Part shown: piece after piece, positions 1-8,017 of the stretch
How the letters are laid out: every line of letters starts with the position of its first letter
Numbering within the stretch: the first letter of the stretch is position 1
DNA from: Rhodothermales bacterium
GTDB taxonomy: Bacteria > Bacteroidota > Rhodothermia > Rhodothermales > Bin80
Length of the DNA: 64,000 bases
Direction: 5' to 3'
Assembly (NCBI GenBank): GCA_028278205.1
Contig: JANQES010000122.1
Coordinates: 1 to 64,000 of the forward strand
Position numbers and translations under genes: made by a program
Notes under the pieces: generated by a model
What the model was told of the DNA's origin: nothing
Database searches by the model: none
Seen by the model: the letters and a program-made list of their open reading frames with translations, nothing else

Positions 1-577
1 GGGATCGATCTGCTGGCGGTGAGCATCTAGTCAAAGAACACCCTGGGACCGGTATGGTCCATGGAAAGTCACGCTTTATCGCGCAACAGGTCTATTGAAT
101 GATAAAAAGTGATGCGTAAACATCTTAGGCGCGACTTCCTCGGCCAGAAAGACAATCGATGAGTTCTCGAGTACCATCGGAGCGGAGATGTTTATAAGGA
201 AGGCTGTCCAATTACTTCTGACAAGAATGGCTTCCAGAGTCATTACTCCGAAAGCCAACTTGGTTTGTCAACCTGCTTCATTTACAACGATGCAAGGTAT
301 TAAAGTGTTGCATTGGGTGCAACAGGCATCTCACATATGAAATATCGAAAAACGGCTCCACTTTCTTTAAACATGCTATCGTCCTTACCCTATTCCTACA
401 TCCGATGAAACAGCTTACCCGCTGAATTCTTCCACCAACTTGTTTAAAAAAGCTGATGGCTCTTTTACCGGCGCATGAGGGACTAGCACCGCTTTCTTCG
501 CTTAATAGAATAGAAGGCCGGCGCAAACAGGCGCGGCTGATCCCAAAAAAAGTGATTCGACAAAGCGAGGTGCTGCC
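1..577. other. Left-end region without a supportable gene
   Basis: This stretch is less GC-rich than the rest of the window. A reading frame entering from the left edge stops at 28-30 (last residues DLLAVSI), so the first 30 bases may be the end of a gene outside the window; ten codons are too few to judge. Minus-strand open frames of 60 and 82 codons (76-258, 278-526) match nothing I recognise and have no convincing ribosome binding site. Confidence 0.4.
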
Positions 578-718
578 ATGAATACGAAAACGACCTTTGG
601 ATTCACCCCCGCGTGGTGGGCCACGCGAGACAAGAAAACCCGGAAATCAAACGCTCCGGCCCGGATCGTCTACAGTGCAATGCTCGTCGCCATGGTGGCC
701 GTGGCGCTGTGGATTTGA
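578..718 (+). CDS. Possible small membrane protein, 46 aa
   Basis: An ATG at 578 opens a 46-residue frame that starts MNTKTTFGFTPAWWATRDKK. It has a basic middle (DKKTRK) and a hydrophobic C-terminal segment, about residues 29-46 (IVYSAMLVAMVAVALWI), ending at TGA 716-718. The layout, a soluble basic N-terminus followed by one membrane helix, fits a small tail-anchored membrane protein. A weak purine stretch (GCGAGG) lies 7-12 bases upstream. About 46 bases after the stop is a very strong 15-bp hairpin terminator, which supports a short transcription unit here. No family recognised. It could be chance, since no homologue comparison was possible. Confidence 0.4.
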   Translation: MNTKTTFGFTPAWWATRDKKTRKSNAPARIVYSAMLVAMVAVALWI

Positions 719-764
719 CCGTAACGATAGGCTTCCCCACGCCTTCAGGGCTGCTCATAAAAAC

Positions 765-810
765 GAACGGCCCCGCCTCGGTTGTCATGAGGCGGGGCCG
801 TTCTCTATAG
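765..810 (+). terminator. Strong hairpin terminator
   Basis: Bases 765-779 pair perfectly with 789-803, a 15-bp very GC-rich stem with a 9-base loop, followed by TTCTCTAT. The T-run is poor, but stem strength is high. It lies just downstream of the 46-aa ORF and would end that transcript. Confidence 0.6.
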
Positions 811-812
811 TT

Positions 813-863
813 AACGGCCGGCTACGTGATTGCTCTCCCCAACGATCACAGTAGCCGGCCGTT
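813..863. repeat. Second hairpin, 13-bp perfect stem
   Basis: AACGGCCGGCTAC (813-825) pairs with 851-863. The stem continues as GTGAT/ATCAC (826-830 with 845-849) across a bulged A at 850. No T-run follows on either strand. It sits immediately after the 765-810 hairpin, so the two form a tandem pair. The 719-1115 gap holds these hairpins, the inverted repeat at 1027-1100 and no gene I can support. Confidence 0.55.
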
Positions 864-1026
864 GGCGCGGTTCGTTATCTGCGTGATCCTATTGACAAGG
901 ACCGTGCCATCCTCGAAAAACGCCCTGAATCGCACAAAAATCGCCATAAAAAAGCGATCCCAGCCGAAGCGGGGTGATTATTACCCGCCTCGCGAGGACC
1001 GCATGATTACCTTTCTTCCCGGTCTG

Positions 1027-1100
1027 TTGATGGCAGATAGCGGATGGCCGATGGCGGATGAGAAAATATCTGCTATCCGACATCCGCTATCTGCCATCAA
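1027..1100. repeat. Intergenic palindrome, 20-bp perfect arms
   Basis: Bases 1027-1046 are the exact reverse complement of 1081-1100 (core GGCAGATAGCGGATG), with a 34-base spacer that itself holds degenerate copies (GATGGCGGATG, ATCTGCTATCCG). It lies just beyond the stop of the SDR gene and may serve as its terminator. It belongs to the class of palindromes seen between most genes here. Confidence 0.7.
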
Positions 1101-1115
1101 CAATAAGAACCTCCT

Positions 1116-1931
1116 CTAATGCCCCGCGCGTCCGGTGAACTCGTCCATCGATTTGTTGATGCCGAAGAACGCCAGCAGCCCATCGAACGCAGTGACCGGC
1201 AAGAGACGCACCGGATAGACGACGTAGACGAAACGCGGCATAATCAGCCGACGCTTCTTCTTCCGGATGGCGCCCATGATGCGCCGGACCACGTACTCCG
1301 GCCTGAGAATCGGCAGCAGCCACGCAAACCGGGTCTTGACGCCTTCGAACATCCCGGTGCTGATGTAAAACGGGCAGATCACCGTGGTGTGGATGGGCAG
1401 GCCGAGGCGTTTGCTCTCCAGGCGCAACGACTCGTCGAAGCTGATGGCGGCGGCTTTGCTGGCGCAATAGTCGGTCATGCGCGCTGTGCCGACGATGCCG
1501 CCGGCGGAGGCAATCGTCACGACGTGGCCGCGACCTTTCTCGACCATGCCCGGCAGAAACGCCCGCGTCGTCCAGAACAACGCGAGCGTGTTGACGGCAA
1601 AGGTGCGTTCGATGTGTTCGTCGGGGATCTCCAGCAGCGGTTTGCCGGAGACGATGCCCGCGTTGTTGATGAGGATATCGACGGGGCCGTGGTCGTCGAG
1701 GACCTGTTTGGCGGTGGCGTAGATGGCCTCGCGGTTCGAGAGGTCGCAGGTGTAGACGGCTACGTCGCCGGGGTGAGCGGCCAGTTCGTCGCGCGCGGCA
1801 TCGAGGCCGGCTTTGTTGACATCCCACAAAACCAGATGCGCGCCCTTTTGGGCAAACTCCTGGGCCATCATCCGGCCAATGCCACTGGCCGCGCCGGTGA
1901 TCAACACGCGTTGATTGGTGAAATCGGACAA
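1116..1931 (-). CDS. Short-chain dehydrogenase/reductase (SDR16C-like)
   Basis: NAD(P)-dependent oxidoreductase with a Rossmann fold, 271 aa. Visible motifs: cofactor loop TGAASGIG at residues 12-19, NNAG at 89-92, catalytic Ser142, and the YxxxK pair Tyr155/Lys159 (YCASK). The C-terminal extension rich in basic and aromatic residues (about 215-271) resembles the retinol/hydroxysteroid-type SDR16C group, whose members act on lipophilic substrates at membranes; the substrate here is not readable from sequence. The start is TTG at 1931, preceded by AAAGAGGAAACG at good spacing. The neighbours, acyl-CoA-binding protein and acyl-CoA ligase, suggest a role in lipid metabolism. Confidence 0.88.
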   Translation of the reverse strand: MSDFTNQRVLITGAASGIGRMMAQEFAQKGAHLVLWDVNKAGLDAARDELAAHPGDVAVYTCDLSNREAIYATAKQVLDDHGPVDILINNAGIVSGKPLLEIPDEHIERTFAVNTLALFWTTRAFLPGMVEKGRGHVVTIASAGGIVGTARMTDYCASKAAAISFDESLRLESKRLGLPIHTTVICPFYISTGMFEGVKTRFAWLLPILRPEYVVRRIMGAIRKKKRRLIMPRFVYVVYPVRLLPVTAFDGLLAFFGINKSMDEFTGRAGH

Positions 1932-1951
1932 GGTTCGTTTCCTCTTTGATA

Positions 1952-2036
1952 ATGAATTTTGACCATCGAATTCGGTAAAGCGTGAGCTATGCCGGCATGC
2001 CTCGCCTTGATCTGCCCTGGCGTGTCAAAATTCATA
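1952..2036. repeat. 85-nt palindromic element, copy 1
   Basis: The ends ATGAATTTTGAC and GTCAAAATTCAT are perfect inverted repeats. The interior carries TTCGGTAAAGCGTGAGCTA and GCCTCG. The same ends, order and spacing recur at 7924-8007 in the same orientation, so this is a dispersed element and not a local hairpin. It lies between the SDR and ACBP genes. Confidence 0.75.
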
Positions 2037-2053
2037 ATGGGTCGGGGGCGTGT

Positions 2054-2120
2054 TGAATACGGTGGACGTACTGCGTAAGGGGGGCTTCCTACGCAATACG
2101 CAGTACGCAATACGGAGTAC
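2054..2120. repeat. Intergenic palindrome (GTACTGCGTA family)
   Basis: GTACTGCGTA at 2068-2077 pairs with 2097-2106, and degenerate copies of TACGCAATACG extend both arms to about 2054 and 2120. It sits directly downstream of the ACBP stop codon on the minus strand. Confidence 0.6.
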
Positions 2121-2124
2121 ATCC

Positions 2125-2394
2125 TTATCCCGCAGCAGCGGCCTTGAGTTGCTCTACGTAGTCGATGTAGGCCTGCATGGCCTCGTCCTGGGTTTTGCCT
2201 TTGTGCTCGGCCCAAGCGTCGTACTTGGCGCGGCCTACGAAGTCCATGAAGCCGGGCCGGTCGCCGGTGGCGTCGCCCTGGGTGGCTTGTTTGTAGAGCG
2301 CGTAGAGTTTCAAGAGTGTCTTTTGGTCGGGCCGCTCCGGCAGCTTGGTCACGTCGTCGGCAGCGGTTTCAAAGAGCGTTTTCAGATCAGACAT
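2125..2394 (-). CDS. Acyl-CoA-binding protein
   Basis: An 89-aa single-domain ACBP, the usual length of the family. It binds medium- and long-chain acyl-CoA esters in the cytoplasm and buffers or delivers them. Family features: N-terminal FETAADDVTKLP, the LLKLYALYKQATQGD helix, and GRAKYDAWAEHKGKTQDEAMQAY cut into KYDAW and the following helix with conserved Lys and Tyr. The start is the ATG at 2394; the reading frame continues upstream only into the palindromic repeat. ACBPs are common in eukaryotes and rare in bacteria. The nearby acyl-CoA ligase and acyltransferases are plausible partners. Confidence 0.92.
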   Translation of the reverse strand: MSDLKTLFETAADDVTKLPERPDQKTLLKLYALYKQATQGDATGDRPGFMDFVGRAKYDAWAEHKGKTQDEAMQAYIDYVEQLKAAAAG

Positions 2395-2413
2395 GGGCTT
2401 TTCTGGGTTGATG

Positions 2414-2507
2414 GTAGGCAAATTGCAAGTGGGCAAATTGCAAATGGGCAAATTGGCAAAAGCACATAGCGATCTGCTTGCCATTTGCCTATTTGCTCAT
2501 TTGCCTT
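2414..2507. repeat. Intergenic palindrome (GGCAAATTG family)
   Basis: The left arm is repeats of GGCAAATTGCAAATG and the right arm repeats of CCATTTGCCTATTTGC. The same family recurs at 36864-36932, 49450-49565 and 56221-56304. It fills the gap between divergently transcribed acbP and the ArsA-like gene. Confidence 0.7.
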
Positions 2508-2583
2508 GGATACACCCTCAGGGAAATATCCGAATTCCCATCGTTTGAAACATTCGAAGGCCCAGAGAGATTGCATTGCCCCT

Positions 2584-3759
2584 ATGAAAAAACGAATACT
2601 TTTGTTCACCGGAAAAGGCGGCGTCGGCAAGACGACGTGTGCGGCGGCCACGGCGGTGCGCGCTGCCGAGCTGGGCTACAAGACGCTCGTGCTCTCGTCG
2701 GACCCCGCCCACAGCCTGGCCGATGCGCTCGACCGCCCGTTGAGCCCTGAACCCGAAGAGATCGCCCCGAATCTCTACGCGCAGGAGGTCGATCTCTATT
2801 ACTCGATGAAAAAATACTGGGGCAACCTGCGCGACGTGCTGCTGATGGTCTTCAAATGGCAGGGCATCAACGAAGTGGCGGCGGAGGAACTCGCCGCCAT
2901 CCCCGGTATGAACGAAGGCACGGTCTTGCTATGGCTCGAACAATCCTACCGCGAAGGCGACTACGACCTCATCGTCGTCGATAGCGCGCCCACCGGCGAG
3001 ACGTTGACGCTGCTGACGCTGCCCGAGGTGACGCAGTGGTGGGTCTCGCGCGCGTTGCCGTTTCAGAAAACCGCTATCAAGACCGTCGGCTTTGCTGTGC
3101 GCAAGACCACGGGCGTGCCGCTCGACAAAGGCTACGAAGAACTCAACCTGCTTTTCGAAAAGCTCAAAGACATCCACAAGGTGCTCAGCGACGCGACGCT
3201 GAGCACCGTCCGCCTGGTGGCCAACCCGGAGAAGATGGTCCTCGAAGAAACACGGCGGGCCTACACCTACCTCCAACTCTACGGCTACGCCGTCGATGCC
3301 GTGGTGGTCAACCGGGTCTTGCCGAAGGAAGGCACCGGCATCGCGCTCAAAAAATACGTCGCCGCGCAAGATGGCTACCTGGAAGAGATCGACGCCAGCT
3401 TTTCGCCGCTGCCTATCTTCCGGGTGCCGCACCTGGGCGAAGAGGTCTTCGGCGTGGAACTGCTTCGAAAGATCGGCGCGCGGCTCTACGAAGACCGGGA
3501 TCCGACCGCGATCTTCTACGACGAACCCACCTACAAAGTCACCGCCGACGGCGACGCCTACATCCTGGCGATCCGCCTGCCGCTGGTCGATGAGACTGCC
3601 TTCACCGCTCAGCGCTTCGGCGATCAACTCGTCATCCAGATACAAAACCAGCGAAGAAATTATCTTTTACCTAGATTCCTGACGTACTACACGCTGGCGG
3701 ATCAGTGGATCGAAGACGGCTGGCTTCGCATCCTGTTCGAACCGCCGGAAGAAACGTGA
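2584..3759 (+). CDS. ArsA/Get3-like ATPase with C-terminal HSP20-like domain
   Basis: A 391-aa deviant Walker ATPase of the ArsA/Get3 (TRC40) family. P-loop GKGGVGKTT at residues 10-18 and switch I DSAPTGET at 134-141 are intact. About residues 315-391 form a beta-rich tail (KVTADGDAYILAIRLPLVDE) like the HSP20-type domain attached to bacterial ArsA-like proteins. No metalloid-binding Cys cluster is evident and no arsenic genes are nearby, so arsenite pumping is unlikely. A role in protein or lipid handling is possible but unproven. The start is ATG 2584, because the upstream in-frame codons lie in repeat sequence and the Walker motif then falls at the usual distance. Confidence 0.85.
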   Translation: MKKRILLFTGKGGVGKTTCAAATAVRAAELGYKTLVLSSDPAHSLADALDRPLSPEPEEIAPNLYAQEVDLYYSMKKYWGNLRDVLLMVFKWQGINEVAAEELAAIPGMNEGTVLLWLEQSYREGDYDLIVVDSAPTGETLTLLTLPEVTQWWVSRALPFQKTAIKTVGFAVRKTTGVPLDKGYEELNLLFEKLKDIHKVLSDATLSTVRLVANPEKMVLEETRRAYTYLQLYGYAVDAVVVNRVLPKEGTGIALKKYVAAQDGYLEEIDASFSPLPIFRVPHLGEEVFGVELLRKIGARLYEDRDPTAIFYDEPTYKVTADGDAYILAIRLPLVDETAFTAQRFGDQLVIQIQNQRRNYLLPRFLTYYTLADQWIEDGWLRILFEPPEET

Positions 3760-3762
3760 ACC

Positions 3763-3918
3763 GATTTTGGATTTTAGATTTTGGATTTTGGATTGGTCTG
3801 TTTCGATCCGGTTTGATCAATCGAAAAAGTCACAGCGGCTCTGACCGTCGCGGCTTATTCGGTTGATTGATTCGATGGACAACAACAATCCAAAATCCAA
3901 AATCCAAAATCCAAAATT
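3763..3918. repeat. Composite element copy 1 (TTTTGGATT arms, inner hairpin)
   Basis: The outer arms are tandem TTTTGGATTTTAGA units on the left and TCCAAAATCCAAAATC units on the right. Between them lies a conserved core, about 3819-3872, with AATCGAAAAAGTCACAGCGG, then CTGACCG, then CGCGGCTTATTC, which folds into its own hairpin. The same layout occurs at 34313-34466, 58340-58490 and 60819-60968. Confidence 0.75.
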
Positions 3919-3936
3919 CAGACCGGAGGTCTAGCC

Positions 3937-5478
3937 ATGTTCGTCCCCAGTATGCTGCTCAAGAAGCTCTACACCATCGGGAGCCTGCAGAACGAAAACG
4001 GCAACGTCGCCTTCTCGATCAAAAACCGGCTCAGCGATGCCCGGATCACGGGATTGCGCAGTGTGAAGATCAACGGGCAAGAGGTGCCCAAAGGCGGCAT
4101 CGCGGTGCAGTTTACCGACGGCTCGGTGCGACAGGCGGACGACGTCTCTTCGGCCAATCCTATCGATTTTCCCCTCCGCAAGATCGTCACGCTGAACCTC
4201 GACCACGAGACGCTGCCCGAGGGCAAGCACGAGATCGAAATCGCTGTTGATACGGAGCCCTTCGGCAAGATCAAGTTTAGTGTGGATGACAGCATCGCTC
4301 GCGACGCGCCGCACCGCGTGCGCATCCCGCGCCATGACGACGACGACTATTCGTACGATGCCATCAAGGCGCGGCAGGACTTCGTCGAAGAATACACGGG
4401 CGCCAGGCTCCATCACGTCCGGCATTATTCCATCGACCCGCACCAGACGGCGGGCAACATCGAGCATTTCACCGGTGTGGCGCAGATACCCCTGGGCCTG
4501 GCCGGCCCTCTGAAGATCAACGGCGAACATGCGCAGGGTGAGTTTCTGATTCCGATGGCGACGACCGAGGGGACGCTCATCGCTTCGTACAACCGGGGCA
4601 TCAAGCTGCTCAACCTCTGCGGCGGCGTCACCTGCACCGTCAGCGGCGACGCCATGCAGCGCGCGCCGGTGTTTGTCTTCGGAAACGCCCGCGAAGCCCG
4701 CGAATTCGCCCAGTGGGTAGACGATCACCTCGATAAGATCGCCGAAGAGGCCGAGGCCACCTCCAGCGTCGCCAAGCTGCAATACATCGACACGTTTCTC
4801 TCAAACAAATTTGCCTACCTGCGTTTCAACTATTCGACGGGCGATGCCGCCGGGCAAAACATGGTAGGCCGCGCCACGTTCGCCGCCTGTAGCTGGATCC
4901 TCGATCACTACGACGGCGTCAAGCATTTCTACCTCGAATCGAACCTCGCCACCGACAAGAAGGCCTCGCAGGTCAACGTGATGCGCACGCGCGGCAAGCG
5001 GGTCATCGCCGAGGCGGTCATCAAGCGGGAGGTGTTGCTCCAGCACATGCGCGTGGCGCCGGAGACGCTGGCCTACCACGCGCAGATCGCCAACGTCGGC
5101 GCGATTCTCTCGGGCGCCAACAACAACGGGGCGCATTCGGCCAACGCCATCACGGCGCTGTTCATCGCCACCGGGCAGGACGTCGCCAACGTCTCGGAGT
5201 CGTCGGCGGGCATTGCCTACGCCGAGTTGACGCCGGAGAACGACCTCTACATGTCGATCACGATCCCGTCGCTGATTGTGGCGACCTACGGCGGCGGCGT
5301 GGGCCTGCCGACGCAGCGCGAATGTCTGGAGATGCTGGGCTGCTACGGCAAAGGCAAGGTGTTGAAGTTTGCCGAGATCGTCGGCGGCGTGGTGCTGGCG
5401 GGCGAGTTGTCTTTGGCCTCGGCCATCTCGTCGTCGGATTGGGTGTCGAGCCATGAGAAGTATGGGCGGAATCGATGA
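3937..5478 (+). CDS. hmgA: Hydroxymethylglutaryl-CoA reductase, class I type
   Basis: A 513-aa enzyme predicted to reduce HMG-CoA to mevalonate with NADPH, the committed step of the mevalonate isoprenoid route. Catalytic residues of the class I family are visible: Glu211 (TTEG), Lys341/342 (SNLATDKKAS), Asp415 (ATGQDVANV) and His506 near the C-terminus (SSHEKYGRNR). About residues 1-120 form an additional domain, rich in predicted beta strands, that is not part of the catalytic core and that I do not recognise. An ideal ribosome binding site (GGAGG) precedes ATG 3937. No other mevalonate gene lies in this window. Upstream is the composite palindrome and downstream a GTGTTTTAG palindrome. Confidence 0.93.
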   Translation: MFVPSMLLKKLYTIGSLQNENGNVAFSIKNRLSDARITGLRSVKINGQEVPKGGIAVQFTDGSVRQADDVSSANPIDFPLRKIVTLNLDHETLPEGKHEIEIAVDTEPFGKIKFSVDDSIARDAPHRVRIPRHDDDDYSYDAIKARQDFVEEYTGARLHHVRHYSIDPHQTAGNIEHFTGVAQIPLGLAGPLKINGEHAQGEFLIPMATTEGTLIASYNRGIKLLNLCGGVTCTVSGDAMQRAPVFVFGNAREAREFAQWVDDHLDKIAEEAEATSSVAKLQYIDTFLSNKFAYLRFNYSTGDAAGQNMVGRATFAACSWILDHYDGVKHFYLESNLATDKKASQVNVMRTRGKRVIAEAVIKREVLLQHMRVAPETLAYHAQIANVGAILSGANNNGAHSANAITALFIATGQDVANVSESSAGIAYAELTPENDLYMSITIPSLIVATYGGGVGLPTQRECLEMLGCYGKGKVLKFAEIVGGVVLAGELSLASAISSSDWVSSHEKYGRNR

Positions 5479-5479
5479 T

Positions 5480-5566
5480 GTGTTTTAGTGTTATGGTGTT
5501 TTAGTGTTTGAATTTTCTTGAAACGAGCCCACTAAAACACTCAAACACTTGAACACTAAAACACTT
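5480..5566. repeat. Intergenic palindrome (GTGTTTTAG family), copy 1
   Basis: The left arm is repeats of GTGTTTTAGTGTT and the right arm their complement AACACTAAAACAC. The spacer is about 20 bases (TTTTCTTGAAACGAGCCC). Further copies lie at 7353-7440, 53474-53558 and 57603-57674. Each is placed directly before the start of a plus-strand gene or between divergent genes. Confidence 0.75.
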
Positions 5567-5580
5567 TATGGCTGAAAGCT

Positions 5581-7347
5581 ATGCACAAGAACACACCCAC
5601 CACCATCCCGCACGTCGTAGACGTCGGCTTTGCGAAAAACACCACCGGCATCGCCTGCGCGACGAAGCGGGGCGGCGTGTGGCGCGAGACGTCGGTGGAT
5701 GACTTTCGCGAGAAGATCGAGGCGTTTGCCCTGGGGTTGTATGCCCTCGGCATCCGGCAGGGCGACCGCGTGGCGCTGCATGCCGAAAACAGCACCGAGT
5801 GGCTCATCGTCGATCAGGCCGTGCTGCGCCTGGGCGCGGTGACGGTGCCCATCTACACCACGCAGCCCGGCGATCAGATCAAGTACATCCTCGAAAACGC
5901 CGAAGCCCGCATCTACGTCGTCTCGACCGAAGCCCTGTTCGCCGGCTTGCAGCCTTTTGTCGATGAGATCGCGACGCTGGAGACGACGGTGGGGATCCTG
6001 GGCACCTACGCCCCCGGCATGTTGAGCTTCGACGACGTGCTGGGCCGGGGCCGGGAGCGGCGCGACGCCGCGCCGGGGCTGCTCGATACGCTGCAAGAAA
6101 CCATTGCGCCGGACGATCTGGCGACGCTGGTCTACACGTCGGGCACGACGGGGCTGCCCAAAGGCGTGATGCTCACCCACGGCAACCTGGCCTCCAACGT
6201 CCTGGCCGTCGAAGACCGCTTTCCTTTCGACCCCGATGCCGACCGGGGCGGGTCCATGCTGTCGTACCTGCCGCTGTCGCACTCGCTGGAGCGGACGGCC
6301 ACGCTCACCTACCTCTACATCGGCTTTCCGATCTATTTCGTCGAAGATTTTCAGGAGATCCGAGAGGATTTCCAGACCGTCCAGCCGGTGCATATGTCTA
6401 CGGTGCCGCGCCTGATGGAAAAGATCCACGCCGGCATTCTGGCGCGGGCAGATTCGCTCTCCGGCGCGCGAGGCCTGCTGATGCGCTGGGCGATGGGCCG
6501 GGCCGACCGCTACGACGTGGCGAAACCGCCGAGCGGGCTGGCACACAACCTGGCCGAGCGGCTTGTCTTCAAGAAACTTCGAGACGCTATCTTCGGCGCC
6601 AACCTGAAGGCCGTCACCAGCGGCGGCGCGGCGCTTTCGCCCACGCTGATGCGGTTCTTCAACGCCCTCGGCATTTTCTGCGCGCAAGGCTACGGCCTCA
6701 CCGAGACGTCGCCCGTGGCTACGCTCTACAAGCAGGGCGCGCTAAAGCCCGGCTCGGCGGGCCTTCCGATCCGCGATGTCGAAGTGCGCATCGCCGACGA
6801 CGGCGAGATCCTGGTGCGCGGGCCGAACATCATGAAAGGCTATTACAAACTGCCCGACAAAACCGCCGAGGTGCTCACCGACGACGGCTGGTTCCACACC
6901 GGCGACATCGGCCACCTCGACGAAGACGGGCACCTGTTCATCACCGATCGCAAGAAAGAACTCTTCAAACTCTCGACGGGCAAATACATCGCCCCGACGC
7001 CTATCGAGATCGCGCTCAGCGCCAGCCCGTTCGTTGAGCAGGTCGTGGTCGTCGGCAGCGAGTATAAGTTTTGCGCGGCGCTGATCGTGCTCGACGTCGG
7101 GGCGGTGCGTGCTCAACTCGGCGAAGACACCGACGGCCTGGCCGCGCACGCCGATGTCATCGGGTTGATCGAGAAAGAGGTCAATGCGATCAATGAGGAA
7201 TTGCCGCACTGGGAACAGGTCAAAAAATTCCACCTGCTCGAAACGCCTTTCAGCATCGAAGGCGGCGAGCTGACGCCGACGCTCAAGGTCAAACGCCGCA
7301 TCGTGCACGAGAAATACCGGGACCAGATTGAGGCGATGTATGGATGA
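5581..7347 (+). CDS. Long-chain fatty acid-CoA ligase (AMP-forming)
   Basis: A 588-aa ANL-superfamily enzyme that activates a fatty acid with ATP and CoA. The AMP-binding signature YTSGTTGLPKGVMLTH lies near residue 183. GYGLTETSP and the hinge region GWFHTGDIGHLDEDG followed by DRKKELFKLSTGKYIAP are intact. The overall pattern matches FadD15-type ligases (FAA1 group). ATG 5581 gives the usual N-terminus; an ATG at 5568 is out of frame. The spacing to the repeat is short and no strong Shine-Dalgarno is visible. Substrate length is not readable. The product would feed the acyltransferases and storage-lipid genes downstream. Confidence 0.92.
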   Translation: MHKNTPTTIPHVVDVGFAKNTTGIACATKRGGVWRETSVDDFREKIEAFALGLYALGIRQGDRVALHAENSTEWLIVDQAVLRLGAVTVPIYTTQPGDQIKYILENAEARIYVVSTEALFAGLQPFVDEIATLETTVGILGTYAPGMLSFDDVLGRGRERRDAAPGLLDTLQETIAPDDLATLVYTSGTTGLPKGVMLTHGNLASNVLAVEDRFPFDPDADRGGSMLSYLPLSHSLERTATLTYLYIGFPIYFVEDFQEIREDFQTVQPVHMSTVPRLMEKIHAGILARADSLSGARGLLMRWAMGRADRYDVAKPPSGLAHNLAERLVFKKLRDAIFGANLKAVTSGGAALSPTLMRFFNALGIFCAQGYGLTETSPVATLYKQGALKPGSAGLPIRDVEVRIADDGEILVRGPNIMKGYYKLPDKTAEVLTDDGWFHTGDIGHLDEDGHLFITDRKKELFKLSTGKYIAPTPIEIALSASPFVEQVVVVGSEYKFCAALIVLDVGAVRAQLGEDTDGLAAHADVIGLIEKEVNAINEELPHWEQVKKFHLLETPFSIEGGELTPTLKVKRRIVHEKYRDQIEAMYG

Positions 7348-7352
7348 GCGAA

Positions 7353-7440
7353 AAGTGTTATAGTGTTCGAGTTTTTTGGTGTTTTAGTTGGCTGATCTCC
7401 AAAGAACTAAAACACTCGAACACCATAACACTAAAACATT
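7353..7440. repeat. Intergenic palindrome (GTGTTTTAG family), copy 2
   Basis: AAGTGTTATAGTGTTCGAG on the left and CTCGAACACCATAACACT on the right form long imperfect arms around a short spacer (GGCTGATCTCCAAAG). It lies between the acyl-CoA ligase and DinB genes, which run in the same direction. Confidence 0.75.
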
Positions 7441-7455
7441 TTCACAAGCCTGATT

Positions 7456-7950
7456 ATGGACGATTTCATCGCTGGTTTTCGCCGCCTCGTCGAGCATAGC
7501 GCGGCGGCGCTCTTGACGATCTCAGAAGCCGAGAGCGAACGGCGACCGGCGCCGGGCAGATGGTCACCCAAAGAGATCATCGGCCACCTGATCGACTCGG
7601 CGTCGAACAACCACCAGCGATTCGTCCGGGCGCAGTTTCAGGACGACCTCGTCTTTGCCGGCTACGACCAGGACGCCTGGGTGGCGGCGCAGCAGTACCA
7701 GGATACCAGGTGGCTGCCGCTGGTCAACCTCTGGCGGGAGTACAACCTGCACCTGGCGCGCGTGATGGCGGCCACGCCGGAGGCCGTCCGCCTGCGCGAG
7801 ACCCGGCAACATAATTTCCACCTGATCGCCTGGCAAACCATCCCGGAGAACGAACCGGCCACGCTGGACTATTTCATGCGCGACTACGTCGATCACCTCC
7901 GCCATCACCTCGGCCAGATCCTGATGAATTTTGACGGTCAAAATCGGTAA
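7456..7950 (+). CDS. DinB-family four-helix protein
   Basis: A 164-aa protein of the DinB_2 / YfiT-like fold, a four-helix bundle that usually binds a divalent metal through three histidines. Candidates are His in EIIGHLIDS (near residue 43) and the pair in DYVDHLRHHLGQI (about 146-151). The N-terminal RRPAPGRWSPKEIIGHL stretch is typical of the family, which includes thiol-dependent transferases and many uncharacterised members. No specific substrate can be given. The last nine codons lie inside the palindromic element at 7924-8007, which has evidently become part of the C-terminus (MNFDGQNR). Confidence 0.85.
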   Translation: MDDFIAGFRRLVEHSAAALLTISEAESERRPAPGRWSPKEIIGHLIDSASNNHQRFVRAQFQDDLVFAGYDQDAWVAAQQYQDTRWLPLVNLWREYNLHLARVMAATPEAVRLRETRQHNFHLIAWQTIPENEPATLDYFMRDYVDHLRHHLGQILMNFDGQNR

Positions 7951-8007
7951 GGCGTGAGCTAGGCCCAAACGCCTCGACTTTGTCAGCGTTAGCGGGTCAA
8001 AATTCAT
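7924..8007. repeat. 84-nt palindromic element, copy 2
   Basis: It has the same terminal inverted repeats (ATGAATTTTGAC / GTCAAAATTCAT) and interior words (TCGGTAAGGCGTGAGCTA, GCCTCG) as 1952-2036, in the same orientation and within one base of the same length. This copy overlaps the 3' end of the DinB gene, supplying its last codons and stop. Confidence 0.75.
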
Positions 8008-8017
8008 TAGGCAGGTA

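Noticed and set aside
2485..2583. Upstream start for the ArsA-like ATPase
   Set aside because: The extension comes from the GGCAAATTG palindrome, and the Walker motif sits at the normal distance from ATG 2584.
3763..3918. Possible CRISPR-like array of TTTTGGATT units
   Set aside because: The units are contiguous and degenerate with no unique spacers, the two arms are complementary, and no cas gene is present.
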